DNA from: Vreelandella andesensis
Lineage (GTDB): Bacteria > Pseudomonadota > Gammaproteobacteria > Pseudomonadales > Halomonadaceae
Direction of reading: 5' to 3'
DNA: 64,000 nucleotides
NCBI RefSeq assembly: GCF_003989795.1
Contig: NZ_RZHG01000010.1
Location: forward strand, 87-64,086
Part shown: in pieces, positions 50,631 through 59,938 of the stretch
Layout of the letters: the number at the start of each line of letters is the position of its first letter
Position numbering within the stretch: position 1 is the first letter of the stretch
The notes under the pieces: model-generated
Databases searched by the model: none
Told to the model about the DNA's origin: nothing
What the model saw: only the letters and a program-made list of their open reading frames with translations
Translations under genes and position numbers: made by a program

Positions 50631-51542
50631 TTACGCACTCGTTGACGGCGAAGATTTGGAGGGCGGCTGTTCACTTAGGGTGTACTGCAGTCCTAACTCA
50701 CGATGGCGGAGTTGAACTTCTCCCGTTTGTTTAACCAGCTTTTGCGCCAACTGTTCCACCATATAGACGGAACGGTGCTGTCCACCGGTACAGCCAATGG
50801 CAATGGTCATATAGCTGCGTTGGCTATTTTGATAGGCAGGTAGCCACTTTTCCAACCATGTCTGGATATCATTGCTCATGTCTTCTACAACGGGATAGCC
50901 CTGCAGAAATGCAATAATATTAGCGTCACGACCGTTGTATTGGCGCAGCGTTGGATCCCAGTAAGGGTTTGGTAAGCAACGCACATCAAAGACCAAATCA
51001 GCGTCAAGCGGTACCCCACGTTTATAGCCGAATGATTCGAACGTCAGGGTTAATCTATCTTCACGCTGTTGGGCAACTTGGTCAGTTATCCGGCCTCGCA
51101 GATCGTGCACCGATAGACGGGATGTGTCGATTATGAGATCAGCAAGATCGCGGATGTCGAGCAGTGTCTCTTCTTCTTTATTAATCGCTTCCTCAAGCGT
51201 CATATCGCTACCACGTGTCAGTGGATGACGGCGTCGGGTCGCTGAGTAGCGCTCAAGAAGTATTCGGGCATCGGTAGTTAAATAAATAACTTGAAAATGA
51301 ATGCTTTTTTGACGCAAAGCCTCAAGCATCGCGGGCAGTTGCTGAAGCGCTACCGGTAAATTGCGCGCATCAATACTGACCGCCAGTTGCGTGCGTTCAC
51401 TTTGCTCACGCAACTCATCCACCAGGGAGCCGAGTAACATCGCGGGCAGATTGTCGATGGCATAATAGCCAAGATCTTCTAACGCTTGTAAGGCGATAGA
51501 TTTACCGGACCCTGAACGGCCGCTAATGATCACCAGTTGCAT
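50631..51542 (-). CDS. rapZ: RNase adapter protein RapZ
   Basis: RapZ binds glucosamine-6-phosphate and, in E. coli, targets the sRNA GlmZ to RNase E, tuning cell wall precursor supply. The 303-residue protein has the P-loop GRSGSGKS (residues 8-15), then LGYYAIDNLPAMLL, and the C-terminal AIGCTGGQHRSVY motif of the family. Whether GlmY/GlmZ sRNAs exist in this lineage is unknown. It lies between ptsN and ptsO in the standard order. Confidence 0.95.
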   Translation of the reverse strand: MQLVIISGRSGSGKSIALQALEDLGYYAIDNLPAMLLGSLVDELREQSERTQLAVSIDARNLPVALQQLPAMLEALRQKSIHFQVIYLTTDARILLERYSATRRRHPLTRGSDMTLEEAINKEEETLLDIRDLADLIIDTSRLSVHDLRGRITDQVAQQREDRLTLTFESFGYKRGVPLDADLVFDVRCLPNPYWDPTLRQYNGRDANIIAFLQGYPVVEDMSNDIQTWLEKWLPAYQNSQRSYMTIAIGCTGGQHRSVYMVEQLAQKLVKQTGEVQLRHRELGLQYTLSEQPPSKSSPSTSA

Positions 51543-51617
51543 AGAGTTTCTCTTGGCATGCTAGTAAGAAATGGAGGAAAACGTTGAGCAAGCGGGCAAT
51601 GCTTAATGATGGACCAT

Positions 51618-52088
51618 TTAGGAAACCGGTTGTTCGCGAATTCTTGCTGTAATAAGGTCTAAAAGCTCACGTTGGCTGGCTGCTTTTCGAAGCTGCTGAC
51701 GTGTGTCAACGCTGTTCATGATGGATGCCACTTGGCCTAGTAACGCTAAATGTGTGTCGTCAGCCTCTTCAGGTACTAAAAGGATGAACACGAGATCGAC
51801 GGGATCACCATCAATAGCATCGAAATCCACAGGCTCAGCAAGCTTTAGAAAGCTAGCAATAGGTGAGCTGCAGTGAGGGCTACGTGCGTGAGGAATAGCA
51901 ACGCCGTTGCCTATACCAGTGCTGCCCAAGCGCTCACGACCAATCAGGCGGCTGAAGACTTCTTGGCTATCTAGGCTAGGTGTGTTTTGCGCAATAAAGG
52001 TGCTGAAAAATTCAAGCACCCTTTTTTTGCTGCCCCCGGCGACGTCGTAAAGTACGCGCTCCGGGGGAAGAATAGTTTCCAACGTCAT
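51618..52088 (-). CDS. ptsN: Nitrogen regulatory PTS protein EIIA-Ntr
   Basis: PtsN is the final phosphoacceptor of the nitrogen PTS and regulates potassium transport and other targets by binding in its unphosphorylated state. The active site is NGVAIPHARS with His67. I chose the ATG at 52086-52088 (MTLETILPPERV, 156 residues), four bases after the hpf stop; longer in-frame starts lie inside hpf. Identification is secure. Confidence 0.94.
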   Translation of the reverse strand: MTLETILPPERVLYDVAGGSKKRVLEFFSTFIAQNTPSLDSQEVFSRLIGRERLGSTGIGNGVAIPHARSPHCSSPIASFLKLAEPVDFDAIDGDPVDLVFILLVPEEADDTHLALLGQVASIMNSVDTRQQLRKAASQRELLDLITARIREQPVS

Positions 52089-52092
52089 TGAA

Positions 52093-52401
52093 TTAACGCA
52101 CGCCTGCGCCTTGGGCGCGAGCTTGTGCTTTTTCCTTGTGTTTAACGAGTTGACGATCAATTTTGTCCGCTAGCGCATCAATCGCAGCGTACATGTCATT
52201 GTCCAATGCTTCTGCATGTAAATCGGCTCCTGCAGCATGCAGTGTGCAGGCAGCTTGCTGACGCTCCTTTTCAACAGATAAGGTCACTTGTACGGTAGTG
52301 ATGTTGTCGTAATGACGCTCAACGCGTTCTAGCTTCTCATTTACATAGTCACGCAAGGCGTCAGTCAGTTCTACGTGATGACCAGTGATATTTACTTGCA
52401 T
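52093..52401 (-). CDS. hpf: Ribosome hibernation promoting factor (short form)
   Basis: HPF binds the 30S decoding region and helps form 100S ribosome dimers in stationary phase. The protein has 102 residues, the short form that needs RMF for dimerisation. It begins MQVNITGHHVELTDALRDYV and has DLHAEALDNDMYAAIDALADK, both typical. It lies between rpoN and ptsN, the conserved order. The 98-base gap after rpoN contains no clear terminator. Identification is secure. Confidence 0.95.
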   Translation of the reverse strand: MQVNITGHHVELTDALRDYVNEKLERVERHYDNITTVQVTLSVEKERQQAACTLHAAGADLHAEALDNDMYAAIDALADKIDRQLVKHKEKAQARAQGAGVR

Positions 52402-52499
52402 TGACGTGCTCCTTATCTGTCGGACTGTCTTTCGATTGTAACCCTTTTTGCGCTATTGCAAAGCCCTTAGACAGACTTTGTCTCGTAAGCGCTGTTTTA

Positions 52500-53924
52500 T
52501 TAACGTAAACGGCGCCGTTCACTTGAAGAGGGAATCCCTATCGATTCGCGATATTTGGCCACTGTCCGCCTAGCGACAGTGATGCCTCCCTCTTCCAATA
52601 GTGACACAAGTCGGCTATCTGAGAGCGGTTTGCCGGAAGGTTCGTCCTGCACCAGTTTTTTGATCCGAGCCCGGATAGCGGTGCTGGAATGGCTGTCACC
52701 GCCGTCCTGGCCACTCACTTGGCTGGAAAAGAAGTATTTGAGTTCGAATACGCCGCGTGGGGTATGAATATATTTCTGGGTAGTGACCCTGGAAATAGTG
52801 GATTCATGCATTTCGACGGCCTCTGCAATGTCCGCTAGAATCAGCGGCTTCATAGCTTCTTCTCCGCGCTCCAGAAAGCCTATTTGACGAGCTATGATTT
52901 CTCGACCAACCCGCAGTAGCGTATCGTTACGGCTTGAAAGGCTTTTGATGAGCCAGCGAGCCTCCTGGAGATGGTCTTTTAAAAATTGGTTATCTTGGCT
53001 TTTGTCAGCCCGTTTGATGAGGCTCGCGTAGTCAGGTTGAATGCGCAGCCGTGGCAGTGCCTCTGGGTTTAGTTCTAGGTGCCATCCCTCGTTGTCGTGG
53101 CGCACCACGAGGTCTGGCGTCACATAGCTATCATCGGTGTCTCCAAAGGCGCTTCCAGGGCGAGGATCAAGGCTGCGGATTAAGTGGATAACGTCATCAA
53201 GCTGATCTTCGTCCAGACTCAACCGTCGCTTCAATAAGCGCACATCGTCTTTACCCAGCGCTTCAAGAAATTGGCGCACTAGGCGTTTGGCTGGCATAAG
53301 CAACGGTGTGTCGTCGGGGAGTGATGCCAGCTGCAGCATTAAGCATTCACGAAGATCGCGAGCAAATACGCCGGTGGGCTCAAATTGTTGAAGTCGAAGT
53401 AGGGTCGTTTCAACTTCACGCTGGCTAAGGCCGTCATGCCCTTGAGCTTTAAGTCCTTCGCGTATGTCGTTGAGAGGCTGAGTTAGATAGCCGTTGGCAT
53501 CCAATGCGTCAATGAGGCTTTCAGCGATGGCATGGTCGCGAGACGAAAAGTCTGTCATGGCCAGTTGCCAAAGCAGATGACTATGCAGACTTTGGCCAGT
53601 GGCTTGACGCTCAAAGTCTGGCCCTTCGCTGCTAGCGCCATAGCTACCTATATCTTGATTACCTATATCTTGGTAAGTGTCTGACCAGTCGCTATCGGTC
53701 GAGAGTTCGTTAGGAATGCTTTCAGACCATTCAGCTTCCTGGGGTTCACTAACAGCCTGTTCACCGAACTCATCTTCCTGCTCAAGCATTGGATTGGCAT
53801 CAAGTGCTTGCTGAATTTCTTGACGGAGGTCCAGCGTTGACAGCTGTAGCAAGGCAATAGCCTGCTGCAGCTGAGGTGTCATGGTCAGCTGTGTACCGAT
53901 ACGCAATTGAAGAGAAGCTTTCAT
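52500..53924 (-). CDS. rpoN: RNA polymerase sigma-54 factor
   Basis: RpoN directs transcription from -24/-12 promoters and needs enhancer-binding ATPases. The Gln/Leu-rich region I (LQLRIGTQLTMTPQLQQAI) contacts activators, an acidic region II follows, and the C-terminal RpoN box ARRTVAKYRE (about residues 451-460) reads the -24 element. I chose the ATG at 53922-53924 (474 residues); another ATG two codons upstream is possible. A 15-bp duplication (53645-53674) in the acidic region encodes QDIGN/QDIGS. The gene lies downstream of lptB as usual. Confidence 0.97.
   Translation of the reverse strand: MKASLQLRIGTQLTMTPQLQQAIALLQLSTLDLRQEIQQALDANPMLEQEDEFGEQAVSEPQEAEWSESIPNELSTDSDWSDTYQDIGNQDIGSYGASSEGPDFERQATGQSLHSHLLWQLAMTDFSSRDHAIAESLIDALDANGYLTQPLNDIREGLKAQGHDGLSQREVETTLLRLQQFEPTGVFARDLRECLMLQLASLPDDTPLLMPAKRLVRQFLEALGKDDVRLLKRRLSLDEDQLDDVIHLIRSLDPRPGSAFGDTDDSYVTPDLVVRHDNEGWHLELNPEALPRLRIQPDYASLIKRADKSQDNQFLKDHLQEARWLIKSLSSRNDTLLRVGREIIARQIGFLERGEEAMKPLILADIAEAVEMHESTISRVTTQKYIHTPRGVFELKYFFSSQVSGQDGGDSHSSTAIRARIKKLVQDEPSGKPLSDSRLVSLLEEGGITVARRTVAKYRESIGIPSSSERRRLR
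53645..53674 (-). repeat. 15-bp in-frame duplication in the acidic region of rpoN
   Basis: TACCTATATCTTGAT (53645-53659) and TACCTATATCTTGGT (53660-53674) are adjacent and differ at one base. On the coding strand they give QDIGS and QDIGN, in the poorly conserved acidic region II, where such insertions are tolerated. Confidence 0.88.
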
Positions 53925-54035
53925 GACCATCTGAGAACCACTCGTTAACCAGAAAGCTCCACCCTATTGTGTGTTGTGGCTTGGTGCAAGTGCAATAACT
54001 ATGCCACCAGTACTATTTTTTCTGCAGGTGACTGT

Positions 54036-54830
54036 TTACAGGCGAAAATCAGCCCCTAGATAAACGTCTCTTACCCGTTGGTTGTTGAGAATTTCCTGGG
54101 GTGGGCCGCTGGCAATAATATGACCATCGCCTACGATATAGGCAATATCGCAAATATCCAGTGTCTCTCGGACGTTATGGTCAGTAATCAATACACCAAT
54201 ATGGCGTTTTTTGAGTGCCCGAATGATCGTTTTAATGTCACCCACTGAGATTGGATCAACGCCGGCAAATGGCTCATCAAGTAAAATAAAAGCAGGCTCT
54301 GTCGCGAGGGAGCGGGCAATCTCAACACGCCTACGCTCTCCGCCTGAGAGACTCATACCTAAATTGTCACGAATGTGAGTGATGTGAAAATCTTCTAGTA
54401 GCGACTCAAGGCGTTGCTCACGGGCGCTACGGTCGAGTTCCTTGCGGGTTTCCAAAATTGCCATGATGTTGTCGGCAACGGACAGTTTGCGAAAGATAGA
54501 GGCTTCCTGAGGCAAGTAGCCAATACCGGCTATCGCACGTTCATGCATGGGGGCATGCGTTAAATCAAGCCCGTCAATGCCTACTTTTCCCGCATCAGAC
54601 TTCACCAAGCCGACAATCATATAAAACGACGTCGTTTTGCCTGCACCGTTGGGTCCTAGCAAGCCCGCCACGCTGCCTTGGGAGATCTCTAGGTTAATAT
54701 CCTTAACCACGCGGCGGCGTTTATAGCTTTTGGCTAGGTGATGGGCATAAAGTGTTCTTATTGGCGCTACTTCGGGGGTTGGCTCTGACGCTTTGGTGTG
54801 AGGTGCTGGCTCTACGCTGTTTGTCGCCAC
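54036..54830 (-). CDS. lptB: LPS export ABC transporter ATP-binding protein LptB
   Basis: LptB is the ATPase of the LptB2FG complex that extracts LPS from the inner membrane. Walker A is GPNGAGKTT (about residues 59-67), the signature is LSGGERRR, and Walker B is [10 protein letters not shown]. The start is GTG at 54828-54830 with GGGAG upstream. The N-terminus carries about 24 extra residues (Ala/Pro/Thr-rich) before the usual beginning at about [13 protein letters not shown]; no internal start could replace it. It is 10 bases after lptA. LptF and LptG are not in the window. Confidence 0.95.
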   Translation of the reverse strand: MATNSVEPAPHTKASEPTPEVAPIRTLYAHHLAKSYKRRRVVKDINLEISQGSVAGLLGPNGAGKTTSFYMIVGLVKSDAGKVGIDGLDLTHAPMHERAIAGIGYLPQEASIFRKLSVADNIMAILETRKELDRSAREQRLESLLEDFHITHIRDNLGMSLSGGERRRVEIARSLATEPAFILLDEPFAGVDPISVGDIKTIIRALKKRHIGVLITDHNVRETLDICDIAYIVGDGHIIASGPPQEILNNQRVRDVYLGADFRL

Positions 54831-54840
54831 GGGGCACTCC

Positions 54841-55344
54841 CTATTGTTCCGGCTGAAGAGTCATACGAATGCGCTGTGGTTCACCACCACTAACATCAGA
54901 ACGCGCCTGAACCACCCCTTGATCCATAAAGTACTCTAATCGTCCGCCCTGAAAACGATCCGCTTGTTGGATAAGCTCAGCTTGGTCAATCAGTTCGACC
55001 CGGCGCTCGGCAACATGATAAATGATGCGCTTTGCCCAGCCTTCCATCGGACTTGCCTGGTCTTCGAGCTGGTTGCGTATATAGGCTCGTCCACCGGTAG
55101 CAACAGCGCGCGATAGCTCGCCAGCGTCGTTACGCTGAATCTCTACGCGATCACCACGTAGCTGCATATTGCCTTGCCGAATATCGACGTTGCCGGAATA
55201 TACGGCGGTGCCTGCTCGTTGATCGAGATCTAAACGGTCGGCTTCAACTTCTACGGGGGCTTGGTTTTGCGCCATGGCCGGTAGCGCTGCCACCGAGATG
55301 GGTAGTGCAATGGCGAAGAGTGCCGTGCGAATGAGAGTGTTCAT
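54841..55344 (-). CDS. lptA: LPS transport periplasmic protein LptA
   Basis: LptA forms the periplasmic part of the bridge that carries LPS to the outer membrane. The 167-residue protein has a signal peptide ending near PAMAQ (about residue 25) and an OstA-like beta-jellyroll: [20 protein letters not shown] is the family's conserved start and [13 protein letters not shown] follows. The ATG overlaps the lptC stop (ATGA), showing tight coupling. Identification is secure. Confidence 0.93.
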   Translation of the reverse strand: MNTLIRTALFAIALPISVAALPAMAQNQAPVEVEADRLDLDQRAGTAVYSGNVDIRQGNMQLRGDRVEIQRNDAGELSRAVATGGRAYIRNQLEDQASPMEGWAKRIIYHVAERRVELIDQAELIQQADRFQGGRLEYFMDQGVVQARSDVSGGEPQRIRMTLQPEQ

Positions 55345-55925
55345 CGCGACTCCTGCTGGGAACGGGTGGTAGGCGGATGAACGCCGCGCACATTGTTGGT
55401 TAAGCGGATCTGGCTATCGTCCAGCCATACATCCATACGTGAAGCCTCAATGCGCTGGGGCGGTTGCTGAAGTATGGTCTCGGCATCGCTCCAAGCATGA
55501 CGGGTGATGCCATCATAGTGTAATAATTCTGTATTCAGCTGCCAGCCCTCATCGGGAGCATGTAGTTGGGCTGAGCCAGCCAGAGTGAGTGCCTGCGTGT
55601 CAGTATTGAGAGTGCCGGTTTCCGCCGTAGCCCGCCATTGGCGCTCTTCGCTATCGAAGAGTATTGCCTTAGGTAAGATGACGTCGGTCATCGCCGTTTG
55701 TGGGGTATGCACTAAACGGGGCGTTGTCAGTGACTGTTGGATGGCACCTGTTTCACCAAACAGCGTGATTTCTGCGTTTTCTAATACATGGCCAGGCTCT
55801 TGAGCGCGTGCTTCAGGATCAATTGCTTGGTCTTGAGGGCCGCGTGGATCTAGCCACACAAGTAAGCCACCTAAGGCAAGTACCATGGTGGTTACCCATG
55901 CGCGTTTTTTAACCCAAAAGCGCAT
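55341..55925 (-). CDS. lptC: LPS export membrane protein LptC
   Basis: LptC is anchored in the inner membrane and receives LPS from LptB2FG, passing it to LptA. The 194-residue protein has a short basic N-terminus, one transmembrane segment (about residues 12-28) and a periplasmic OstA-like domain. Sequence conservation in this family is low, so the call rests partly on its place between kdsC and lptA. The ATG at 55923-55925 overlaps the kdsC stop (TAATG). Longer in-frame starts lie inside kdsC. Confidence 0.9.
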   Translation of the reverse strand: MRFWVKKRAWVTTMVLALGGLLVWLDPRGPQDQAIDPEARAQEPGHVLENAEITLFGETGAIQQSLTTPRLVHTPQTAMTDVILPKAILFDSEERQWRATAETGTLNTDTQALTLAGSAQLHAPDEGWQLNTELLHYDGITRHAWSDAETILQQPPQRIEASRMDVWLDDSQIRLTNNVRGVHPPTTRSQQESR

Positions 55926-56467
55926 TACGAGTTGCCGTGTAGATACGTATCTAAGACAGCGTCCCAATGACCCTGAGACATCAATAATGTGTCGCAAATT
56001 TCACGTACAGCCCCATGGCCGCCAAGCCGGTCAGTTATCCAGTCGGCATGGACATGCATATAATCAGGTGCATTAGGAACAGTGATGCCGACACCAGAGC
56101 GCTTTATAGGGGCAAGGTCGGGTAGATCATCACCACAATAGGCAACTTGCTCTAGCGTGATATCGAGGCGTTGGCAAAGCGCGCGTAGCGTGTTGAGTTT
56201 GTCCTCGCACCCTTGATAAACATGGGTAATCCCCAGCGATGCTGCGCGCTGGCTGACCATGGGAGAATCACGCCCGGTAATTAAGGCAACATGAATGCCA
56301 ACGCGCTTCAATAACTTTAAGCCATGACCGTCTTGAGTATGAAATGCTTTGATTTCGATACCGTCAGCTTGAAAGTAGAGGCGGCCATCAGTAAGTACGC
56401 CGTCGACATCAATGGCAAGCAGTTTTACGCGGCGAATTCGGTCTTGTAGAGCGTCAGGTAGAGCCAT
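55925..56467 (-). CDS. kdsC: 3-deoxy-D-manno-octulosonate 8-phosphate phosphatase KdsC
   Basis: KdsC dephosphorylates Kdo-8-phosphate, the third step to CMP-Kdo for LPS. It is a C0-type HAD phosphatase with the motif DVDGVLTDG (about residues 20-28), ITGRDSP for motif 2 and GDDLPDL for motif 4. The 180-residue length and absence of a cap domain fit. It is 32 bases after kdsD and overlaps lptC. Identification is secure. Confidence 0.95.
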   Translation of the reverse strand: MALPDALQDRIRRVKLLAIDVDGVLTDGRLYFQADGIEIKAFHTQDGHGLKLLKRVGIHVALITGRDSPMVSQRAASLGITHVYQGCEDKLNTLRALCQRLDITLEQVAYCGDDLPDLAPIKRSGVGITVPNAPDYMHVHADWITDRLGGHGAVREICDTLLMSQGHWDAVLDTYLHGNS

Positions 56468-56499
56468 GAAGCCTCCATGTTGTAAGTGTTTAGTAACAA

Positions 56500-57486
56500 T
56501 TAAATAACGCCACTGGCAAGCAAGTCATGCATGTGAAGTGCACCAATGGGGCGCTGCTGATCATCCACAACCGCCAATGCGGTGATTCGACTATCTTCCA
56601 TGATGCGTACCGCCTCAGCCGCCAGTACATCTGGGCCGATACGTTTTCCAGGTCGCGTCATAACGTCATCAACTAATACGTTACGTAAGTCATGGAACTG
56701 ATCCAACGTTCGGCGTAAGTCGCCGTCGGTATAAACACCGGCAAGACGGCCTTCGCTATCGACTACGCAAGTAAAGCCCAACCCTTGGCGAGTAATTTCT
56801 AAGAGTGCATCTCGTAGTGGGCTGCCTAATGTCACCTGAGGAAGACGAGACCCGTTGTGCATCAAGTCTTTTACACGCAAAAGTAAACGTTTACCAAGGC
56901 TTCCGCCAGGATGTGAAAGCGCAAAATCTTCAGCAGTGAAGCCACGCGCTTCCAGCAATGCCACGGCTAGAGCATCACCTAATGCAAGGGCTGCAGTGGT
57001 TGAGCTAGTCGGTGCTAAGTCGAGTGGGCAGGCTTCACGTTCAACGCCACTGTTGAGGTGAGCGTCAGCGTGCTTAGCCAACGTTGAACCAGGGCGACCG
57101 GTCATGCTTACAAGCGGTGTGCCTAAACGCTTTAAAAGTGGAAGCAGTGCCGTGACCTCGGCGGTTTCACCTGAGTTCGAAAGGGCGAGTACAACATCCG
57201 CGCGGGTGATCATACCAAGGTCGCCATGACTGGCTTCTCCAGGGTGTACAAAAAAGGCAGGCGTGCCAGTGCTTGCCAGTGTTGCGGCCAGCTTACCCGC
57301 AATGTGGCCGGACTTGCCCATACCGGTTACGACCACGCGTCCGTGACAGGCAAGGATAAGCTCACAGGCATGGTCAAAGCTTTCATCAAGCTTTGCTTGA
57401 AGCCCCCCAATTGCGGCCTGCTCAATTTGCAACGTGCGCAGCGCACTTTCACGCAGTGGGCTAGGTGTCGATAGTGGCTGGCGCAT
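56500..57486 (-). CDS. kdsD: D-arabinose 5-phosphate isomerase KdsD
   Basis: KdsD interconverts D-ribulose-5-phosphate and D-arabinose-5-phosphate, supplying the first precursor of Kdo. The SIS domain contains VVTGMGKSGHIAGKLAATLA and STGTPAFFVHPGEASHGDLG, the family core; two CBS domains occupy the C-terminal part (about residues 205-325). Length 328 is normal. It heads the kdsD-kdsC-lptCAB-rpoN run and is divergent from mlaF. Identification is secure. Confidence 0.96.
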   Translation of the reverse strand: MRQPLSTPSPLRESALRTLQIEQAAIGGLQAKLDESFDHACELILACHGRVVVTGMGKSGHIAGKLAATLASTGTPAFFVHPGEASHGDLGMITRADVVLALSNSGETAEVTALLPLLKRLGTPLVSMTGRPGSTLAKHADAHLNSGVEREACPLDLAPTSSTTAALALGDALAVALLEARGFTAEDFALSHPGGSLGKRLLLRVKDLMHNGSRLPQVTLGSPLRDALLEITRQGLGFTCVVDSEGRLAGVYTDGDLRRTLDQFHDLRNVLVDDVMTRPGKRIGPDVLAAEAVRIMEDSRITALAVVDDQQRPIGALHMHDLLASGVI

Positions 57487-57762
57487 GAGAAGGTCTCTCT
57501 TTCGTAAGCGGTCAAAAGTAGACCGTCAAGAATAACATCTTGGCACGGTTTTTAGGTAAAGCGCGTACCTAGCTCTTAAAGGTTGGCCACAACAAGACAG
57601 TCATAACGAGCGAATCTGTTACTGTGGGTAGCGTTAAGTTACGATGTTCGATAATATTTCGAAAACACTGTTTTTTAAACTGTCATTTTTTTAACTATCG
57701 CGTGCGTAGCCAGCATATACTACTGCTGTTGCGCCAAGACGACTATCAAGGCCAGCCAGCCC
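57487..57762. promoter_or_regulatory. Divergent intergenic region between kdsD and mlaF
   Basis: This 276-base region separates the kdsD and mlaF starts and must hold promoters for the Kdo/LPS/rpoN and Mla operons. It contains AT-rich tracts near 57650-57695, including a GATAAT hexamer at 57660 that could be a -10 box, but no good -35 is at the right distance. No gene or structured RNA was recognised. Confidence 0.4.
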
Positions 57763-58584
57763 ATGACAGATGTTCCTTTCATCGAAATTGAAGATTTGTA
57801 TTTCTCGCGGGGTGATCACGATATTTTTCGTGGAATCAATATGACGATTTCGCGCGGCCAGGTAACGGCTATCATGGGACCAAGCGGTACCGGCAAGACG
57901 ACCCTTTTGAAGTTAATTGGTGGACAGTTAACGCCTGACCGAGGTCGAGTGCTAATCGATGGGCAAGACGTACATCGATTGTCACGTAAAGCACTGTTTG
58001 CACTTCGAAAACGCATGGGTATGTTGTTTCAGAGCGGCGCGTTGTTTTCAGATCTAGACGTTTTTGAAAATGTAGCATTTCCACTTCGGGTGCATACTGA
58101 CCTGCCGGATCAGATGATACGTGACCTTGTGCTTCTTAAGTTACAGGCAGTGGGTTTGCGCGGAGCAAGACATTTATCGCCTGCTGAGCTTTCGGGTGGC
58201 ATGGCAAGGCGTGTGGCGTTGGCTCGGGCGGTGGCACTTGACCCAGAACTGATCCTTTATGATGAGCCTTTTGTTGGTCAAGATCCCATTTCAATGGGGG
58301 TGCTTGTACAGCTGATTAAACGCCTTAATCAAGCATTGTCGCTTACGTCAGTGATCGTTTCTCACGATATCAAAGAGACCCTTAGTATTGCCGATTATTT
58401 GTATCTCATTGCCGATGGGCAGGTGGTAGCCTCCGGCACGCCACGTACCTTAGATACGAACCAAGACCCTCGGGTGAGCCAGTTTATTCATGGGGAGCCA
58501 GACGGGCCGGTGCCGTTTCACTATCCTGCTGAGACACTTTACCGCGATATTTTAGGTCAAACCTCTGCAGGGAAGGTGGGTTAA
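57763..58584 (+). CDS. mlaF: Phospholipid transport ATP-binding protein MlaF
   Basis: MlaF is the ATPase of the MlaFEDB complex, which keeps outer membrane lipid asymmetry by moving phospholipids between membranes. Walker A is GPSGTGKTT (about residues 39-47), the signature is LSGGMARRVALARA, and Walker B is LILYDEPFVG. The 273-residue length is normal. The mlaE ATG follows the stop directly. The order mlaF-E-D-C-B is the standard operon. Confidence 0.95.
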   Translation: MTDVPFIEIEDLYFSRGDHDIFRGINMTISRGQVTAIMGPSGTGKTTLLKLIGGQLTPDRGRVLIDGQDVHRLSRKALFALRKRMGMLFQSGALFSDLDVFENVAFPLRVHTDLPDQMIRDLVLLKLQAVGLRGARHLSPAELSGGMARRVALARAVALDPELILYDEPFVGQDPISMGVLVQLIKRLNQALSLTSVIVSHDIKETLSIADYLYLIADGQVVASGTPRTLDTNQDPRVSQFIHGEPDGPVPFHYPAETLYRDILGQTSAGKVG

Positions 58585-59385
58585 ATGCAATCAAACGTAA
58601 AACATGCTATCTCGCATGTTGCTCAGCTGGGGCGAAAAGGATGTGACGCCTTAGAATCGCTAGGGCGTGCAGGTGTCTTTTTGGCTCAGTCAGCCGTCGG
58701 GGTTCCTTCACGGGAAGGATGGTCATTGTGGCTGCGCCAAGTGCATTTCGTTGGTGTTCTGTCTCTAGCTATTGTGCTGGTATCAGGGCTGTTTATTGGC
58801 ATGGTGCTTGCGCTACAGGGATATACCATTTTGGTTGACTTTGGGGCTGAACAAGCGCTCGGCCAAATGGTTGCGCTGTCACTTCTTCGAGAGCTGGCGC
58901 CGGTGGTCGCCGCGCTGTTGTTTGCTGGCCGCGCAGGCTCTGCGTTAACGGCAGAAATCGGTCTTATGAAGGCGACCGAGCAGTTGACAAGCATGGAAAT
59001 GATTGGCGTCGACCCATTGCGCCGGGTGGTGGCGCCAAGGCTGTGGGCAGGCTTTATTTCGCTACCTATTCTTACCGTTGGTTTCAGTGTGGTGGGAATT
59101 TGGGGCGGTTATTTAGTCGGGGTTGAATGGCTGGGGGTTTTTGAAGGTTCTTATTGGAGCAATATGCAAGCGAGCGTTTCGTTTGTTAATGATATTGGTA
59201 ACGGCATAATCAAAAGCCTTGTATTTGCCGTCGTAGTTACCTGGATTGCGGTGTTCCAAGGGTATGACTTAGTGCCCACTTCTGAAGGGATTTCACGTGC
59301 GACAACACGTACGGTGGTCTATTCGTCGCTTGCTGTTTTAGGGCTGGATTTTGTGTTGACTGCCGTTATGTTTGGCGGTCTTTAA
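58585..59385 (+). CDS. mlaE: Phospholipid transport permease MlaE
   Basis: MlaE is the membrane permease of the Mla ABC transporter. The 266-residue protein has about five to six hydrophobic segments and contains the family stretches [20 protein letters not shown] and [18 protein letters not shown], with [16 protein letters not shown] after. It starts immediately after mlaF and is 16 bases before mlaD. Identification is secure. Confidence 0.95.
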   Translation: MQSNVKHAISHVAQLGRKGCDALESLGRAGVFLAQSAVGVPSREGWSLWLRQVHFVGVLSLAIVLVSGLFIGMVLALQGYTILVDFGAEQALGQMVALSLLRELAPVVAALLFAGRAGSALTAEIGLMKATEQLTSMEMIGVDPLRRVVAPRLWAGFISLPILTVGFSVVGIWGGYLVGVEWLGVFEGSYWSNMQASVSFVNDIGNGIIKSLVFAVVVTWIAVFQGYDLVPTSEGISRATTRTVVYSSLAVLGLDFVLTAVMFGGL

Positions 59386-59401
59386 TGGGTGGAGCAATAA
59401 C

Positions 59402-59866
59402 ATGAAGCGCAGTAAAACCATGGAGTTTGGTGTTGGCCTGTTTATGCTTGCGGGCATTCTGGGGCTTGTTTTTTTGGGCTTGCGCGTCAGTGGAATGACA
59501 CTATCGGCACCTTCTGATACGTTTCGCCTTGAGGCAAATTTTGCCAACATCGGCAGTCTGAAGCCGCGTGCGCGCGTCACTATGGCCGGTGTTACTGTGG
59601 GTCGGGTAGAGGCTATTGAGCTTGATACTGAATGGTATGATGCGCGGGTGGTGTTAAGCCTCAATAGCGAGCTTGCAGGCCAGCTTTCGCAAGATACTAC
59701 CGCGGCAATTTTGACGGCTGGCCTGCTTGGAGAGCAGTACATTGGCCTGAGTGTTGGCGGTGCTCCAGAAGTGCTTGCAGAAGGTGATGTTATTCGAGAT
59801 ACCCAGTCTGCCTTGGTGCTCGAAGAACTTATCCAGCAATTTGTATCCAATATGGTTACTAACTAA
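59402..59866 (+). CDS. mlaD: Phospholipid transport MCE-domain protein MlaD
   Basis: MlaD forms the hexameric periplasmic MCE ring on top of MlaFE. The 154-residue protein has one N-terminal transmembrane helix (about residues 8-26) and one MCE domain (about 40-115) with FANIGSLKPRARVTMAGVTVG and the GLLGEQYIGLSVGG loop. I chose the ATG at 59402 after GGAGCAATAAC; a longer frame starts within mlaE and is unlikely. The end overlaps an imperfect repeat (59851-59900). Confidence 0.94.
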   Translation: MKRSKTMEFGVGLFMLAGILGLVFLGLRVSGMTLSAPSDTFRLEANFANIGSLKPRARVTMAGVTVGRVEAIELDTEWYDARVVLSLNSELAGQLSQDTTAAILTAGLLGEQYIGLSVGGAPEVLAEGDVIRDTQSALVLEELIQQFVSNMVTN

Positions 59867-59900
59867 AAATAGTTACTAGCTAAATATGGTCACTGGGTGA
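59851..59900 (+). repeat. Imperfect repeat across the mlaD stop codon
   Basis: Three related units begin TATGGTTACTAACTAA (59851), TAGTTACTAGCTAAA (59870) and TATGGTCACTGGGTGA (59885). The first contains the end of mlaD and its TAA stop. The units are diverged, so this looks like an older triplication than those at mutL or efp. Confidence 0.65.
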
Positions 59901-59938
59901 GCGCTAAGAGTGCTACCAGTTGTCAAGAGGTGATTTTA

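Noticed and set aside
54026..54037. CTGTTTACAG as a LexA-like box near lptB/rpoN
   Set aside because: The two half sites are separated by two bases instead of eight, so it does not fit the LexA operator.
57538..57560. Sigma-54 promoter upstream of kdsD/mlaF (TGGCACGGTTTTTAGG)
   Set aside because: The -24 half fits but the -12 half reads TTAG instead of TTGC, losing the essential GC pair, and spacing cannot rescue it.
59338..59850. Antisense open frame of 170 codons opposite mlaD
   Set aside because: It is Ser/Arg/Pro-rich and mirrors the codon pattern of mlaD; no domain was recognised.
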